This document shows positions 6,086 to 6,337 of a DNA stretch of 6,337 nucleotides, piece after piece. The notes beneath the pieces are model-generated. The model worked only from the letters and a program-made list of their open reading frames with translations, was not told where the DNA came from and searched no databases. Position numbers and translations under genes: made by a program. The DNA is taken from contig NYXM01000160.1 in NCBI GenBank assembly GCA_002685655.1, positions 1-6,337 on the forward strand. Direction: 5' to 3'. Numbering within the stretch: the stretch's first letter is position 1; every line of letters begins with the position of its first letter. The stretch comes from Planctomycetaceae bacterium. GTDB lineage: Bacteria; Planctomycetota; Planctomycetia; Pirellulales; Pirellulaceae.

Positions 6086-6337
6086 TCAGTCGTCTTCGGA
6101 CGGGAGGTGGATCGAAAGAGACGGGTGCCGTGCTGCGACATCTGGCACCTCAGGAAATTGGATCTTTATCGGTAGCTTGGTTGAGGGCATTACGTCAACC
6201 GACGCATCGTCTTCCGCGTCTGTGTCTTCCATTGCAGGTGTGGCAAGAGGTATGCGTGACAAGCGATAGTCGGCGATCCGCAATGCCAGCACAGCGATGG
6301 CAATCGTCGCGCCGTAACAGAAACCGAACAAAGCCCA
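6086..6337 (-). CDS. Partial hypothetical membrane protein, C-terminal part
   Basis: The frame is open from the right edge of the window to a TGA at 6086-6088, giving the last 83 residues; the true start lies outside. The visible part begins with a likely transmembrane helix (WALFGFCYGATIAIAVLALRI) followed by a basic stretch (YRLSRIPL), then an acidic, probably disordered segment (MEDTDAEDDASVDV) and a short tail ending in two Asp residues. The basic residues right after the helix suggest that the tail is cytoplasmic. I do not recognise a family. It is convergent with the SUI1 gene. The hydrophobic helix plus acidic tail argue it is real, but its short visible length leaves doubt. Confidence 0.55.
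   Translation of the reverse strand, partial: WALFGFCYGATIAIAVLALRIADYRLSRIPLATPAMEDTDAEDDASVDVMPSTKLPIKIQFPEVPDVAARHPSLSIHLPSEDD

Overview
The window looks like a piece of bacterial chromosome, moderately GC-rich (by eye in the 50s percent, not counted). A planctomycete of the Pirellula/Rhodopirellula type is my best guess. It rests mainly on the SUI1/eIF1-like factor, which has a proline-rich and cysteine-rich leader of a style I associate with planctomycetes, and on its methyltransferase neighbour. That assignment is an inference. No RNA gene, insertion sequence, CRISPR array or phage gene was recognised.

Layout: positions 1-153 hold no gene I can support, but contain an imperfect inverted repeat downstream of a minus-strand operon. 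From 4576 down to 154 four genes run tightly packed on the minus strand: an M19-family dipeptidase-like metallohydrolase, a fumarylacetoacetase-fold protein most like 2-keto-3-deoxy-D-arabinonate dehydratase, an aldehyde dehydrogenase of the 2-oxoglutarate semialdehyde (2,5-dioxovalerate) type, and an alpha/beta hydrolase. Gaps are 5 and 36 nt, and the last pair overlaps by one base (TAATG). A 181-nt divergent intergenic region (4577-4757) separates this operon from two plus-strand genes, a class I SAM-dependent methyltransferase and the SUI1-like factor. After a 126-nt convergent gap, a minus-strand membrane protein runs off the right edge.

How the genes fit together: the dehydratase and the semialdehyde dehydrogenase catalyse consecutive steps (2-keto-3-deoxypentonate to 2-oxoglutarate semialdehyde to 2-oxoglutarate). 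They form the lower half of the non-phosphorylative (Weimberg-type) pentose or uronate-derived sugar-acid route. The upstream sugar dehydrogenase, lactonase and pentonate dehydratase are not in the window. The roles of the dipeptidase-like enzyme and the alpha/beta hydrolase in this operon are unknown, and they are the most interesting open question here. Otherwise the region looks like ordinary core or metabolic chromosome, and I do not see a clearly new defence or mobile system.
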